Of a DNA stretch of 64,000 nt, positions 26,801-37,274 are shown in pieces (position 1 is the first letter of the stretch; each line of letters starts with the position of its first letter). The stretch is from Lucifuga dentata (lineage: Eukaryota; Chordata; Actinopteri; Ophidiiformes; Bythitidae), in assembly GCA_014773175.1 (NCBI GenBank), contig VXCM01001294.1, forward strand, positions 1-64,000. The letters are read 5' to 3'. The notes beneath the pieces were generated by a model. The model was not told where the DNA came from and ran no database searches. It saw only the letters and a list, made by a program, of their open reading frames with translations. The position numbers and the translations under genes are program-made.

Positions 26801-29800
26801 CCTCGGCTCCACCAGATGCACGTGTGTCCCGTGCTGGACGCGGGACCGGCGCCACGCTCCCTCAGGCCCCTCATCCACTCCCTCAGAGCCATCAAGAGCT
26901 CAGCAGAGGTGGCGCTCATGCAAGAAGCGGGCCGCATCTCAGCACACGTTGGTTTTTTTGCATTAATTTTAGTCATAAATGACACGGCCTCCAAAAATTT
27001 ATTTTCTTTTATTGATATTTAAAACACTGGTCCTAAAAGAACCATACCAGCCATTTTGCATGTTTGAGCCTAATATATTCAATGTTCATACATGTTACAT
27101 TACTGATTATCATTTCCCAAACCATACGACTGAACGGTGAGTTAAAAAAATGTTTTTCCTACCTTCCAGACCGACATTTCAATTCATTCTGGTACGCTAT
27201 TAAAATCAACCTGTTGATACTTGAAACATTCTTGGGATTGGTAATCCATCATCGCGAACAAGACGCTTATTCAGTTTTTTTTTTTTTTCGAAGTTATATA
27301 ATTTTAGTGTTTAAGCACAATAAAAAGCATGGAGTGAATGTATGCCTCCACCGGGGAATATAGTCCCAAAAGAAGACCTGCATTTATCAAAAAATTTAAA
27401 GGACCATGACTTCATAAGGCTGCGTAGCTATTAGCAGGAGAAACATGGATTTTTAAGGTGGGTGTATTGCTTGAATATTTGATTTTGAAAGATTAAGAGA
27501 TTTTGCAAAATATCAGGAAAGCTGAAATATGATTTTATCCTTTGGGAAATGATTGTCAATAACATAACAATGTCTTAAAATTGAATATATTTGGCCCAAA
27601 CATGTAAAATGGCCAGCATCGTCCTTTAATATTTACTGTGTACTAGTAGGTGCACAAAAAATTCACATTAGCTCTCCCATCCAATTAAAAAGCATTTCCT
27701 CTCCCTTAATGACATCACATTGGTTTTCAATCTGCACTGATCCCTCCCTGCAATATCACTAACGTCAGTATCCTGTTTCAACAGGAAATGCATCTAATGC
27801 AGTGATTTTTAATTCAATTACCTTCACCGCCACACGTAGTCATTCACAAATCCACTGTCAAAACATCAATACTCTGCTTTTGATTGCTAAGGCTGTCCAA
27901 AAGGGCAATATCAGATTACTATGAAGTAATATGAAATCGACCAAAGGATCCCTTTTAAGATTCCAATGCACCGTCATGTATTCCAGATGAGTTTTGATGA
28001 TGTGTGTGATAATGTAGCAAAACTGTCAGATTTCTTTGTCTTGCAGGCTTTTAGGAGGACGATGGCTCTGTCTCAAGGGGACATTGATGAAGCTGTGCTC
28101 TTTGCTAAAGTAAGAGGAAGTGTTTGACTGGCGTTGCATCATTCTTTGCTGCCTCTGTGTGCAGCCTGTTATGATCTCTGTATAATATCAGGCTCTTCTA
28201 CAGTATATAATAACTGTGATTATGGTCTCCTTAAGTGTCATCCTTTCAGTGTTCAGTCTTTGAAGAAATAATGAATGCCGTTCCTCAATCAGACTAGGCT
28301 ACAACGGAAAAATTGATTGAATTTATTTTATGAATCGTTAAAAATAAAATACACAAAATATCATGCAATGTTGTCAATTACAGATGAAAAGGATAACACA
28401 GGAAAATCTAGAGACTTATTTGTTGGGGTCAAAACATGGTGACTCCCTGTCAAGCAAAGCGATCTGTTAAAGAAGCCAACTGTACGTAAAGTAGTTATGT
28501 ACCGGTATTTACTTATCTGTATTTGTCAGATCAGCAAACACAGCTGTTTTGAATATTCCTCAGAAATTCAGGCTTTCAAGTTGCAAGGTGTGTGCTGACA
28601 TCATTATCTACAATGAAAAAAATCTTCCGCGTAAGAAACATCATTAGACACATGACGACATGCATGGGTCTACTTTCCTTTTTGTGCATCTGAAAAAAAG
28701 TTGTAAGAAGTGTGCAGGGGACTGAAGTAGTTTTGTAGGTTTTAAAATGAAAGTCTAAAAGTCCTGTAGAGGTGAATTTATAGGACAAGATTTCGATACA
28801 GCACTGGATTACTACATCCACTAAAGAGGTTATATTTGCACTGTTTGTTAGCAGTTAGCAGGATATCTCAGAAATTAATGGATTTTGTAAATAGGTGGGA
28901 TTTATGTCAAGGAAGAATTGATTAGATTACGAGGAAGATCCTGATCCAGATTTTGTTTCTTTGGAAGCTAGGGCAATTGTTAATATTTTACATAATTCTC
29001 AAAAAGGAGGCACCGGTCTTAATGAAAAAAAATTAGCCATATGTATTCACTGATGGATTATCACCAGTTGAAGATTCGCCCAGATCCAAATATTGATCCA
29101 GATCTGGCAGATTAAAATGTTTGCTTAGACGGGGTCACATTTACGGCATCACTACACATTAACAAATCAGACTGAGATGTGTGACGACCACCAAGGTGTA
29201 GCTAAGATGATGCTGATTCAGCAGGATAAGGATAAAGCGGATTTGATAATTATGGGTATTGATCCGGAAGATGATGTTGGCGATAACTCTGTGCATTGAA
29301 TTAGCTTGATGTATCTTTTTTACTCAGCTGACTTCAAGGTAATAGTTAAAGGACCATACCATCCATTTTGCATGTTTGATCCAAATGTACTAAATTTTCA
29401 TACACGTAACATTACTGACAATCATTTCCCAAAGGATACTACTGGAACAGTAAATTAAAATTTTTTTTCCTACCTTCCAGACCGCCATTAGTTTCAGTTC
29501 ATTCTGCTATTAAAATCAACTTGTTGATACTTGAAACGTTCTTGGGATAGATAATCCATCATCACCAACAAGACGTATAACCAGGTTTTTTGAAGTTATA
29601 TAATTTTAGTGTTTAAGTGAAATAAAAAGTGTGGAGTGAATGTATGTCTCCACCAGGGAATATAGTCCCAAAAGAAGACCTGCGTTTNCTTGAATATTTG
29701 TTTTTAAAAGATTAAGAGATTTTGCAAAATATCAGGAAAGCTGAAATACGGTTTTATCCTCTGGGAAATGGATAAAACGTGTATGAAAATGGAATATATT

Positions 29801-32800
29801 CGGCTCAAGGTCTTAAGGTCTGGATTTATATCAGTTAAGAAAAAACGCAAAAGAGGACTGGTGGGCCATGGTAGCGGTATGAGCTGTGTGAGCGCCCTCT
29901 AGTGTTTATGAACTTCTTTAGAACACCACTCAGGAAAAACATTGCAGTTTTGGTAAACCACACACACACAGAACATAGAATATACAGTCTTTTCTGAAGT
30001 CAAAAGACATTTTTAACATTAAATCTCCTTCCAGTTTGATTTCGAGAATCGGATCCATGGCGCCAACTTCCTGGCCTACCCTCCGGTGGTTGCTGGAGGA
30101 AATCGAGCCAACACTCTGCACTACATAAACAACAACCAGATTATCAAGGTGAAGGAGCTGTGTTGAATAAGCTGAAAGATTTGGTCGCAAAATGTCAGGG
30201 TAGTTCTATCAGATGAATGAATTCATCCATTGTGCTGACAATAATAAAGTGCTTATACTGTGTAAAAGTGACTCAATTTTCTTGTTGCTCAACCTTTTCT
30301 TCTTCCTCTCCTTTCTCAGGATGGAGAAATGGTGCTGCTTGATGGTGGCTGTGAATACTTTGGTTATGTCAGTGATATCACTCGAACATGGCCTGTCAAT
30401 GGAAAGTAAGTTGTTCTCCCAAGAAAACTGCTTAAAAAGATAAATATCTTTAAATCTTATTATTATGTACTTAAAGTTAAAATTAATAACCCAGATTCTG
30501 GATTTCTAGTCCCCACTATCATGAGAATCATTAAAAAACTCAAGTCAACTGTTGACTCCCAAACATATTTTCAGCTTTTTCTGCATTGACTCTGCAGGAT
30601 ACAAATGAAAAGATTCCGATTGTTTTGCTCATATGCTGGTGTGTATCAGATGGGAATTTCATTGCCAGTCTGATTTGCAGCCCTCTTTGTCCACATATGA
30701 ATGAAGTAGCAATGATTGTTGCCCCACAAGCATAAGTTACAAGTGCTATAATTCTTATTCTCCACCTTATGATATTAAGCCACTATAGACCTTTAAAGAT
30801 GCTTGAAAAAAGCATATTTAAAGGACCATACCAGCCATTTTGCATGTTTGAGCCTAATATATTCAATTTTCATACATGTGACATTACTGACAATCATTTC
30901 CCAAAGGATATGGGAAATGATTGTCAGTAATTACACATACTTAATTTTTCCTGATATTTTGCAAAATCTCTTAATCTTTCAAAATCAAATATTCAAGTGA
31001 TACACCCACCTTAAAAATCAATATTTCGCCTGCTAATACTTACGCAAAATTATGCAGTCACGGTCATTAAAATTTTTCAATAAACGCAGGTCTTCTTTTA
31101 GGACTGTATTCCCTGGTGGAGGCATACATTCACTCCGTGCTCTGTGCTTTGTTTTGCACTTAAACGCTAAAATTATGCAACTTCTAAAAAAAAAAACCTG
31201 AATACACGTCTTGTTGGTGATGATGGATTACCTATCCCAAGAACGTTTCAAGTATCAACAAGTTGATTTTAATAGTGTACCAGAATGAACAGAAACCAAA
31301 GGTGGTCTGGAAGGTAGGAAAGTCATTTTTAATTCACCGTTCCAGTAGTATGCTTTGGGAAATAATTGTCAGTAACGTTACGTGTATGAAAATTGAATAT
31401 ATTAGGCTCAAACATGCAAAATGGATGGTATGATCCTTTGAAATTCCACAAATTCCAGTGCTAGCCAAACGTTTATATCTGTCGTGTGCCTACCTGCTCT
31501 GCCATAATACAAAATCTTATGTGTAGATTTATGTTCAGGTTGTCGGTGTTGGAGAATAGCATTATTCTAGCCTTGGCCAACCCTGAGTTGAGCATGATCC
31601 GGTGTTCATCCAGACTGGAACCATCGGTGCTCCAGTTTGTAGATGCAGATTGTTGATTTCTGTGTTTTTGTTTCCTGTATTTTCTTATATTGTTTATTTT
31701 TATAGTGTACCATAGACTTTTTGCTGTGTTCTTATCATCATCATCATCATCATTATTCCGCCCTCTCCCTCTTTCTCTCTAGGTTCAGCCCTGCACAGGC
31801 TGAGCTGTACGAGGCTGTCCTGGACGTCCAGCGTTCCTGTTTGTCTTTGTGTTCACCAGGTGTCAGTCTGGATCACATCTACAGCACCATGCTGGCTCTG
31901 CTGGGACGACAGCTGAAGCAGCTGGGTGTCATCAAGCCCAGCACCAGTGACGCTGACGTGCTAAAGGTAATGAGCAGAATAAAAGGAAACCGCACATGAA
32001 ACTCAGTTCTTAAGAGGCTGGATGAATTCCAGTCTGTAGATCTGTCGTACATTATTGTGAAGCTCTTACCTTCAGAAAAACTTGAGTAATTGTTTGAAAC
32101 ATGCAGAGCTTTAAAGATTTCCATGCTCTTATTTTCATTTAGGGGTCTATTTTGCAATGCTTTAATACGCAGAAAACACATTGATCCACTTCCACTCTCC
32201 CTTCAAGTAGCACCACCGTACACACTGAGTGAAAACAGGGCCTTTTAAGTGTTGTTTCTTTAAGGGCCCCTGCCAAAAAGCCTGCTCTGTTCTGATTGGC
32301 CAGCTGCATCAGGCCTGAGCTGGTAACACCCATGGATTACAAAACATGGATTCTGGACAAAATTACTTTGTGGATGTGTCTAATCAGGCGCTTTGGCAGG
32401 TAAATTCATGTTACATGTTGATGTAAACATGATATGACCAAAAACTAAGCAGGGGCCGTTCAGGACCTATGGGTTTGTCTTACTGGATGTATTTTATAGG
32501 CATCATCTTTAAGTTTGTAACTTTGATAGTGTTCTTTCTACTACATTACTATTTGAAAATGAGGGAAAACAGCAAAAGCTATTATTTGTGCCCTGCTGTG
32601 TAATAAACATACATTACAGTGGCTCAATTAAAATTTCTCACAGTTCCTTCCTTCTCATTTCCCTCGTAAAGGACCATAACACCCATTTTGCATGTTTGAG
32701 CCTAATATATTTAATTTTCATACCATAAGGTTACTGTCAGTCATTTCCAAAAGGATAAAACCATATTTCAGCTTTCCTGATATTTTGCAAAATCTCTTAA

Positions 32801-33000
32801 TCTTTCAAAATCAAATATTCAAGTGATACACCCACCTTAAAAATCCATGTTTCTCCTGCTAATAGTTACACAGCCTTATGAAGTCACAGTTGTTAAAATT
32901 TTTCCATAAACACAGGTCTACTTTTGGGACTATATTCCCTGGTGGAGATATACGTTCACTCCTCGCTTTTTATTGTGCTTAAACGCTAAAATTACGAAAC

Positions 33001-33056
<56 letters not shown>

Positions 33057-36000
33057 NTAATAGCGTACCAGAATGAACTGAAACCAATGGAGATCTGGAA
33101 GGTAGGAAAAACATTTTTTTAATTCACCGTTCCAGTAGTATGCTTTGGGAAATGATTGTCAATAATGTTATGCGTATGAAAATTGAATATATTAGGCTCA
33201 AACATGCAAAATGGGTGGCATGGTCCTTTAAGGTGCCTCCTGGCCAATTTGAATGAAAACTTGAAAAATTTGCGCTGCACCATATTAACTACACAGGTGT
33301 TACTAGTCGAAAGTTATGTTTCCCAGATGATATTAAGATGCTCCTCATTTTATAATTGGTAAATAAATGAGTCCTGTACTGATTGAAAAAAAAAAAATTA
33401 TAATTGGTATNTTTATAATTGGTAAATAAATGAGTCCTGTACTGATTGAAAAAAAAAAAATTATAATTGGTATAATTTCATCATCTGAGGCGAGACAGGT
33501 TCTTCCAACTTCCTTTTTTACATTTAGGAAGAGGTGAAAGTCTGAGGGGCCAAATCATGTAACTAGGGTGGGTGCTGAATAACAGCCATAATCATGGCCT
33601 GCGGCCATGGTGGCAAGTGTGTGTGTGCAGGTGGATGTTTGTCCTTCTTGTACAACTCATGAATCTTGGGTACCTCTGAAAGTTGTAAGATTAAGTCTCT
33701 TAGCTCCAACAAATGCATGCGCGAGAATACCTACCGGTACCAAATTATGTGACCACCACAAAAACTATTACAGCCCTTGCAAACTTACAAATGTGTCCAG
33801 CTCACAACTTATCAATCAGCTGTTACAACAATTTACTCCCTTCTTAAGTTAATATTAATTTTAAAGGACCAATCTGGCCATTTTGCAGGTTTGAGCCTAA
33901 TATATTCTAATATATTCAATTTTCATACATGTAACGCTACTGACAATCATTTCCCACAGCATACTACTGGAATGGTGAATTAAAAATGTTTTTCCCTACC
34001 TTCCAGACCTCCATTGGTTTCAGTTCATTCTGTTACACTATTAAAATCAACTTGTTAATACTTGAAATGTTCTTGGGATAGGTAATCCATCATCACCAAC
34101 AAGACGTGTATTCAGGTTTTTTTAAGAAGTTATGTAATTTTAGCTTTTAAGCGCAATAAAAAGCGTGGAGTGAATGTATCTCTACCAGGGAATATAGTCC
34201 CAGAAGAAGACCTGAGTTTATGGAAAAATTTAAAGGACCGTGACTTCATAAGGCTGCATAACTATTAGCAGGAGAAACAGTGATTTTTAAGGTGGGTATA
34301 TCGCCTGAATATTTGATTTTGAAAGATTAAGAGATTTTGCAAAATATCAGGAAAGCTGAAATACGGTTTTATCCTTTGGGAAATGGTTGTCAATAACTAA
34401 CATGTATGAAAATTTAATATATTAGGCTCAAACATGCAAAATGGCCAGTATGGTCCTTTGACTTCTGCAAACACACATCATATACTTGGATTATTATATT
34501 ACTAAAGTAAAGTGAAAGAAACTTTTGCCCTACAATATCGGCTTGTAGGAGACATTATATTATAAAATTATCACCTGTGCTGCATCAGCTGGATATTAAA
34601 TTTAGACATTATTGATGTATTTTCAAGTTATTTTACTTATTTTTTATTATCATAGTGGCTTGCGGTCAGGAAATAGCCATAAGCTCCTTTGGCCAACATA
34701 AATGATGAAATGGTGACCTAATTACACCCTTCATGAGGCAGAATGTGCCAGTTTAACTATGTGCAATAGAGACACTCCTTTTCCTTCAGTGGTGCTTTCC
34801 AGGGAAATGAAAAAACGAGCCAAACCAAAGCTTAATGGAAGTTTATTCAACTGGTTTCTCTTTTAAAAAAAAAAAAAAAAATCAAAGCTCCGTGGAAAGG
34901 CTTGGAATAAGATGTTAATTCTTTTTAAGGACTAAGAACAGTGAACTTTCACCAAAAAGAATGAATTGTCAGCTTTGCTCAGAAAATCTAGAAAGCCTTG
35001 TTGGCTTCTGGTTCGGCTGACTGACTGATGTTTGGTTTTCTTGTGGAAAATGTTGATGCAAAGTTGGGCCCATGAAAATCTGCAGTTTTTGGTACCACCT
35101 ACTTTCCATAATGACCATGTCTGTCACAATGGATGCTAATCAGATCAAAGCAAAAAAAAAAAAAAAAAANAAAAAAAAAAAAAAAAAAAAAACCATTTAC
35201 AGCCTGCCATGCTCAGTCACACTCTCATGGCCAGAATTTTCATTCATCCCAGCTTGCCCGGCGGTACTGCCCCCACCACGTCGGACACTACCTGGGCATG
35301 GACGTCCATGACACACCTGAGCTGTCCCGTTCACAGCCTCTACAGCCGGGGATGGCCATCACCATAGAACCAGGTACACACATATACAGGGTTTAAAAGA
35401 CCATGCCACCCATTTTGCATGTTTGAGCCTAATATATTCAATTTGCATACACGTAACAGTAATGTTACTGACAGTCATTTTCCTAAGGATACTACTTGAA
35501 TGGTGAGTTAAAAAAATTTTCCAGACCTCCATTGGTTTCAGTTCATTCTGGTACACTTTTAAAATCAACTTGTTGACACTTGAAACGTTCTTGGGATAGG
35601 TAATCCATCATCACCAACAAGACGTNAAAATCAACTTGTTGACACTTGAAACGTTCTTGGGATAGGTAATCCATCATCACCAACAAGACGTGCATTCAGG
35701 TTTTTTTCAAAGTTATGTAATTTTAGTGTTTAAGTGCAATAAAAAGTGCAGAGTGAATGTATGTCTCCACCGGGGAATATAGTCCCAAAAGAAGACCTGT
35801 GTTTATGGAAAAATTTAAAGGACTGTGACTTCATAAGGCTGTGTAACTATTAGCAGGAGAAACATTGATTTTTTAAGGTGGGTGTATCGCTTGAATATTT
35901 GATTTTGAAAGATTAAGAGATTTTACAAAATATCAGAAAAGCTGAAATACAGTTTTATCCTTTGGGAAATGATTGTCAGTGATGTAACATGTATGAAAAC

Positions 36001-37274
36001 TGAATATATTTGGCTCAAACATGCAAAATGAATGGTATGGTCCTTTAAATAGTCACTCTCTGTTGTCCTCACACATGAAGTATGTTTCTAACCCTAACCC
36101 TCTCCTCTAATTGACATGAACTTGTCCTGGATGATTAGGTCAAAGTTCATCCATCTTCTCCACAGAGTATAACAAAATCCTGTACTACCATTGCATGCAA
36201 TGGTAGTACAGGATTTCAGTTTTCTTTGCTGCTTTCACACTGAAACTAGTTCATAATTGTTAAACTTCATTACATCATGTTCACTTGGTCAGGTGTGAAA
36301 GCTGTTGTTTAAATATGGTGTAAAACCAACAACCACACCAAGGCTGCCTGAAAATGTCCAGTCTTAGTCCAGTTCCAAACAAACTCCGGTGCAGTTTGGT
36401 TCAAACACAAAGCTGAGAACCAGAGGATTTGATGATAGTGGATATATGAGGCTATTATAAACTCCAAGGCTAAACTAGACAAATTTACATGATTAACTGA
36501 TAAAGGAGGCGAACATCAGGGAAGTGATTTATCTATCGGAGCTACATTTGGTAACCATGGTAACACATACTCACATCAGCACACGGCTGTATCAATTTTT
36601 CCCAAACCTTAGGAAATGAAAAATGGTTAATGTTGCGCTTATGGCCTACTCCATGTATTTTGGTAGTTCCTTGTGAAAAGGGAGGAGCTGCCTTGCTTCG
36701 TTTGGTTGCTTTATTTGACATCAGCCATTTCTCCCATCATGCTGCCACCTTGTCTCCATTTTCTGTCTCTGGCTGTCCATCATTATGTATTTCAGATGTT
36801 TCAGACATGATCAGTGATCATAACGAGCTATTTGTTCATGAGTTCTTCAGAACTGTCCAAGAAGATAAATAAAACCTTCGACCACAGCGTTTTTGATTTT
36901 CCAGTCCTGTTTAAATTGTGTAGTATTATCATAACCCATAATAATAGTGGTCAAATCACCAGAAATAATATGCAGGGGACAAAAAGTTTTCACGTGTATT
37001 GCATGCATCACTTGCACACTCTTTTATTCATGTTGATCCTGCTCTGAGATTCATTTTCCACATGGTACATTTACCATACCGACACGTTTCCCCTTCTCAT
37101 GTCTCAGGATTGTACATCTGCGAGGATGACGACCAAGCACCAGAGCGGCTCTGCGGCCTGGGTGTTCGGATCGAGGATGACGTGGTGATCCGAGACAAAG
37201 GAGGCCCTCTGATTCTGTCCTCTGATGCGCCAAAGACCATCGCTGATGTAGAGCAGGCCTGTGCCCAGAGATAG
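20763..37274 (+). CDS. xpnpep3: XPNPEP3, mitochondrial Xaa-Pro aminopeptidase 3 (complete, 11 coding exons)
   Basis: Coding exons: 20763-20832, 21727-21849, 23685-23935, 24137-24356, 26763-26947, 28047-28109, 30035-30148, 30320-30405, 31783-31966, 35253-35373, 37108-37274. All are bounded by GT/AG in matching phases. They give about 506 residues after removing a 21-residue assembly duplication in exon 3 (human 507). Known role: an M24-family metalloprotease (aminopeptidase P) that removes N-terminal residues preceding Pro and trims mitochondrial proteins. Seen: an N-terminal region of ~55 residues without acidic residues and rich in Lys/Arg (mitochondrial presequence-like), the [14 protein letters not shown] start of the mature protein, an aminopeptidase-P N-domain, then the pita-bread catalytic domain. 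The five metal ligands are all present: Asp329 (LLDGG), Asp340 (SDITRTW), His423 (HHVGHYLG), Glu450 (TIEPG), Glu474 (RIEDD). So it should be catalytically competent. Introns are dense in MITEs. Confidence 0.96.
21054..21143. mobile_element. Short fish TTAA-type palindromic MITE
   Basis: TTAAAGGGACAGGTCACCCA with AAATGAAAA is followed ~35 bp later by the imperfect inverse TTTCATTTTTGGGTGAAGTG. This resembles the abundant small palindromic teleost MITEs that begin TTAAAGGGATAGTTCACCC. It lies in xpnpep3 intron 1. Confidence 0.6.
21438..21618. mobile_element. Palindromic MITE flanked by TA
   Basis: Ends CAGGGGTGCCCA and TGGACAACCCTG. Subterminal arms around TGCAGGTTTTCTTTCCAACC are inverted copies about 60 bp long. 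TA flanks both sides. Non-coding, in xpnpep3 intron 1. Confidence 0.65.
21727..21849 (+). CDS. xpnpep3: xpnpep3 coding exon 2
   Basis: Contains [18 protein letters not shown], nearly identical to mammals. This marks the mature N-terminus. Clean CTGTAG acceptor and GTGAGT donor. Confidence 0.95.
21850..22893 (+). other. xpnpep3 intron 2, 5' part, nothing firmly recognised
   Basis: No gene or clear element is identified before the Tc1-like MITE at 22894. Confidence 0.55.
22894..23411. mobile_element. Tc1/mariner-like MITE with TA duplication
   Basis: Left end CAGCACTGGCCAAAAGTATT and right end inverse AGTATTTTTGGCCAGCGCTG, each bordered by TA. About 518 bp, non-coding. The centre contains two perfect 34-bp AT palindromes (23150-23183 and 23186-23219). 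The terminal motif is of the Tc1-like kind known in fish. Confidence 0.78.
23685..23935 (+). CDS. xpnpep3: xpnpep3 coding exon 3 (contains assembly duplication)
   Basis: [19 protein letters not shown] opens the AMP-N domain and the exon ends [11 protein letters not shown]. Bases 23739-23800 are repeated as 23802-23863 around the N at 23801. This adds 63 bp in frame (21 false residues). Without it the exon fits the human length. Confidence 0.94.
24137..24356 (+). CDS. xpnpep3: xpnpep3 coding exon 4
   Basis: [19 protein letters not shown] through [19 protein letters not shown] and [11 protein letters not shown]. This is the AMP-N domain core ([23 protein letters not shown]). Confidence 0.96.
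25201..25486 (+). pseudogene. PIF/Harbinger transposase relic (5' part only)
   Basis: From an ATG at 25201 the translation resembles the N-terminal part of PIF/Harbinger transposases. Recognisable pieces are a G-(E)FDYLIQEL stretch, [17 protein letters not shown] and [15 protein letters not shown], spread over shifting frames. An in-frame TGA occurs at about 25270 and at least two frameshifts follow. The catalytic DDE part is absent. It lies in xpnpep3 intron 4. Confidence 0.65.
25928..25993. repeat. Polypyrimidine (CT-rich) tract
   Basis: About 66 bp almost without purines on the + strand, starting as a CT microsatellite and passing into C-rich blocks. Confidence 0.85.
26262..26334 (-). mobile_element. 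hAT-like transposon terminus
   Basis: Read on the minus strand, it starts CAGGGATGGGCAACTGGC and continues through CCCGCGGGCCAGATACGGCC, a pattern of hAT-family ends. The other end was not found. Confidence 0.5.
26763..26947 (+). CDS. xpnpep3: xpnpep3 coding exon 5 (weak donor)
   Basis: Encodes [15 protein letters not shown] through [21 protein letters not shown]. The donor GTTGGT departs from the GTRAGT consensus, but phase and homology with exon 6 require this boundary. A TTAA MITE begins 85 bp downstream. Confidence 0.92.
27033..27629 (-). mobile_element. TTAA MITE, common subfamily
   Basis: About 597 bp, left end CTAAAAGAACCATACCAGCC and right end GGCCAGCATCGTCCTTTAA. The left TTAA has mutated to CTAA. 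In xpnpep3 intron 5. Confidence 0.82.
28047..28109 (+). CDS. xpnpep3: xpnpep3 coding exon 6
   Basis: A 63-nt, phase-0 exon encoding [21 protein letters not shown]. It corresponds to the AFIETM..VEEAFLYAK helix of the human enzyme. Confidence 0.93.
28110..29345 (+). other. xpnpep3 intron 6, 5' part, dispersed-repeat-like sequence
   Basis: From about 28840 to 29320 the sequence has the GGATATCTCAGAAATTAATGG phrase and related text seen again near 50170, which suggests an old dispersed repeat. Elsewhere nothing is recognised. Confidence 0.4.
29346..29810 (-). mobile_element. TTAA MITE, common subfamily, internal loss at an N
   Basis: Left end TTAAAGGACCATACCATCC is intact. The N at 29688 replaces roughly 110 bp of the normal body, and the right terminal repeat is truncated near CGGCTCAAGG. 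In xpnpep3 intron 6. Confidence 0.75.
30035..30148 (+). CDS. xpnpep3: xpnpep3 coding exon 7
   Basis: [19 protein letters not shown] then [19 protein letters not shown]. The [15 protein letters not shown] motif is characteristic of M24B peptidases. Confidence 0.96.
30320..30405 (+). CDS. xpnpep3: xpnpep3 coding exon 8 (two metal-binding Asp)
   Basis: [20 protein letters not shown] and TRTWPVNG. Contains Asp329 and Asp340 of the dinuclear metal site. Confidence 0.96.
30818..31440 (+). mobile_element. TTAA MITE, common subfamily
   Basis: About 623 bp, from TTAAAGGACCATACCAGCC to GGATGGTATGATCCTTTG (right TTAA mutated). A small local rearrangement near 30905-30940 repeats part of the terminal repeat. 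In xpnpep3 intron 8. Confidence 0.82.
31783..31966 (+). CDS. xpnpep3: xpnpep3 coding exon 9
   Basis: [19 protein letters not shown] through [19 protein letters not shown]. Matches the human helix region after the second Asp ligand. It is preceded by a short TCATCA microsatellite and a T/C-rich acceptor. Confidence 0.95.
32098..32465 (-). repeat. Unclassified repeat family B, copy 1
   Basis: Shares blocks with the inverted copy at about 57877-58340: TTTTCATTTAGGGGTC, GCTTTAATACGCAGAAAACA and GGCCAGCTGCATCAGGCC with ACACCCAT. No ORF. In xpnpep3 intron 9. Confidence 0.55.
32666..33231 (+). mobile_element. TTAA MITE, common subfamily (A-run and N inside)
   Basis: From GTAAAGGACCATAACACCC to GGGTGGCATGGTCCTTTAA. 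The A-rich centre has a ~50-bp A-run ending at the N at 33057, and part of the body is missing there. In xpnpep3 intron 9. Confidence 0.8.
33861..34460 (-). mobile_element. TTAA MITE, common subfamily, full length
   Basis: A 600-bp copy from TTAAAGGACCAATCTGGCC to GGCCAGTATGGTCCTTTG. In xpnpep3 intron 9. Confidence 0.83.
34461..35252 (+). other. xpnpep3 intron 9, 3' part, nothing recognised
   Basis: AT-rich sequence with a poly-A stretch containing the N at 35170. No element or gene is identified. Confidence 0.55.
35253..35373 (+). CDS. xpnpep3: xpnpep3 coding exon 10 (His and Glu ligands)
   Basis: [19 protein letters not shown] then [17 protein letters not shown]. Carries His423 and Glu450. 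A TTAA MITE begins about 20 bp after the donor. Confidence 0.96.
35393..36048 (-). mobile_element. TTAA MITE, common subfamily (duplicated at an N)
   Basis: From TTAAAAGACCATGCCACCC to GAATGGTATGGTCCTTTAA. About 65 bp are repeated around the N at 35626, which explains the extra length. It starts ~20 bp after the exon 10 donor of xpnpep3. Confidence 0.83.
36175..36216. repeat. Perfect 42-bp palindrome
   Basis: 21 bases (AAATCCTGTACTACCATTGC A) are followed at once by their exact reverse complement, with no loop. It lies in xpnpep3 intron 10. Confidence 0.9.
37108..37274 (+). CDS. xpnpep3: xpnpep3 terminal coding exon
   Basis: Encodes [24 protein letters not shown] and [10 protein letters not shown].., ending QACAQR-TAG. 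Glu474 in RIEDD is the final metal ligand. Confidence 0.96.

Noticed and set aside
26000..28000. Search for a DNAJB7-like intronless gene in xpnpep3 introns, as in human
   Set aside because: No J-domain (HPD) reading was found in any xpnpep3 intron. That retrogene is expected only in mammals.
35072..35252. Open frame and CAG sites upstream of xpnpep3 exon 10 (ITTTACAG, GGCCAG)
   Set aside because: Longer versions would add residues absent from the family. The CATCCCAG acceptor at 35252 joins in phase to exon 9 and matches human spacing.
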